Source of the DNA: Synechococcus sp. AG-670-A05
Lineage (GTDB): Bacteria > Cyanobacteriota > Cyanobacteriia > PCC-6307 > Cyanobiaceae
Assembly: GCA_003211535.1 (NCBI GenBank)
Contig: QCSJ01000014.1
Location: forward strand, 1-32,859
Length of the DNA stretch: 32,859 bases
Direction: 5' to 3'
Position numbers and translations under genes: made by a program. Position 1 is the first letter of the stretch; the number at the start of each line of letters is the position of its first letter. The notes under the pieces were generated by a model, which made no database searches, was not told the origin of the DNA, and worked only from the letters and a program-made list of their open reading frames with translations. Shown piece after piece: positions 32,771 through 32,859 of this stretch.

Positions 32771-32859
32771 TTAGAGGCTGATCGGCTCCACCCCGCTCAC
32801 CACCGGAGCGACATTGCTCAGCTCAAAGTCTGGGTGGTCCTCCTTCAGCTGATTGAGGT
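32771..32859 (-). CDS. 3' end of an unidentified gene (partial)
   Basis: The last 28 codons of a minus-strand frame run off the window edge and end at TAA (32771-32773). The piece ends with DFELSNVAPVVSGVEPISL. It is too short to assign; no domain is recognisable. Confidence 0.5.
   Translation of the reverse strand, partial: LNQLKEDHPDFELSNVAPVVSGVEPISL

Overview
The window looks like a chromosomal segment of a marine picocyanobacterium, most likely a Synechococcus of the high-GC marine group. The evidence is visible GC-rich coding sequence, very short intergenic gaps, frequent TTG/GTG starts, an oxygen-dependent chlorophyll cyclase (AcsF), and several families that are essentially cyanobacterial (DUF2996, DUF3531, DUF6464, DUF2808, CPP1-like, a Zam-like RNB protein). 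I assign the group from gene content and style, not from a database match. No tRNA, rRNA, CRISPR array, insertion sequence or prophage was recognised.

Layout. (a) 1-3659, plus strand: an AT-rich leader with an extended -10 and a 17-bp inverted repeat, then a YkgJ-type cysteine-cluster protein, two tandem half-size UPF0016/GDT1 transporters and a Zam-like RNB protein without catalytic aspartates. (b) 3662-10143, plus strand: UbiX-like flavin prenyltransferase, a membrane protein, DUF2996, acsF, tldD, tldE/pmbA and fmt. (c) 10155-12086, minus strand: TerC membrane protein, DUF6464, a protein with CTP-dependent riboflavin kinase (RibK/DUF120) signatures, and a 54-residue ORF with an NblA-like pattern. 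(d) 12123-17673: a duplicated-module protein, a secreted DUF2808 protein, a zinc-ribbon membrane protein (minus), mfd, and a 54-residue membrane microprotein. (e) 17758-21271, minus strand: S41 carboxyl-terminal protease, ispG, family-4 uracil-DNA glycosylase and a VOC protein. (f) 21356-26337, plus strand: aspartate aminotransferase, then a tightly overlapping phosphite/phosphonate ABC transporter (PhnD, PhnC, double-length PhnE) and an SGNH hydrolase. (g) 26384-27573: a small ORF and a decayed group-3 sigma factor. (h) 27539-32859: DUF92 phytyl-phosphate kinase, a small acidic protein, rsmE, DUF3531, an ECF-like ABC ATPase, hslO (Hsp33), a CPP1-like membrane protein, a small hypothetical gene, and the 3' end of an unidentified minus-strand gene.

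Themes: chlorophyll and isoprenoid metabolism (acsF, ispG, DUF92), repair and RNA housekeeping (mfd, UDG, rsmE, fmt), metal and nutrient transport (UPF0016, TerC, PhnDCE) and redox/protein quality control (Hsp33, TldD/E, Ctp). The most unusual items are the RibK-like protein, the NblA-like microORF, the catalytically empty RNB protein, the PhnDCE-SGNH unit with a fused permease, a 10-bp promoter-like element at the same distance from two start codons, and the sigma-factor pseudogene.
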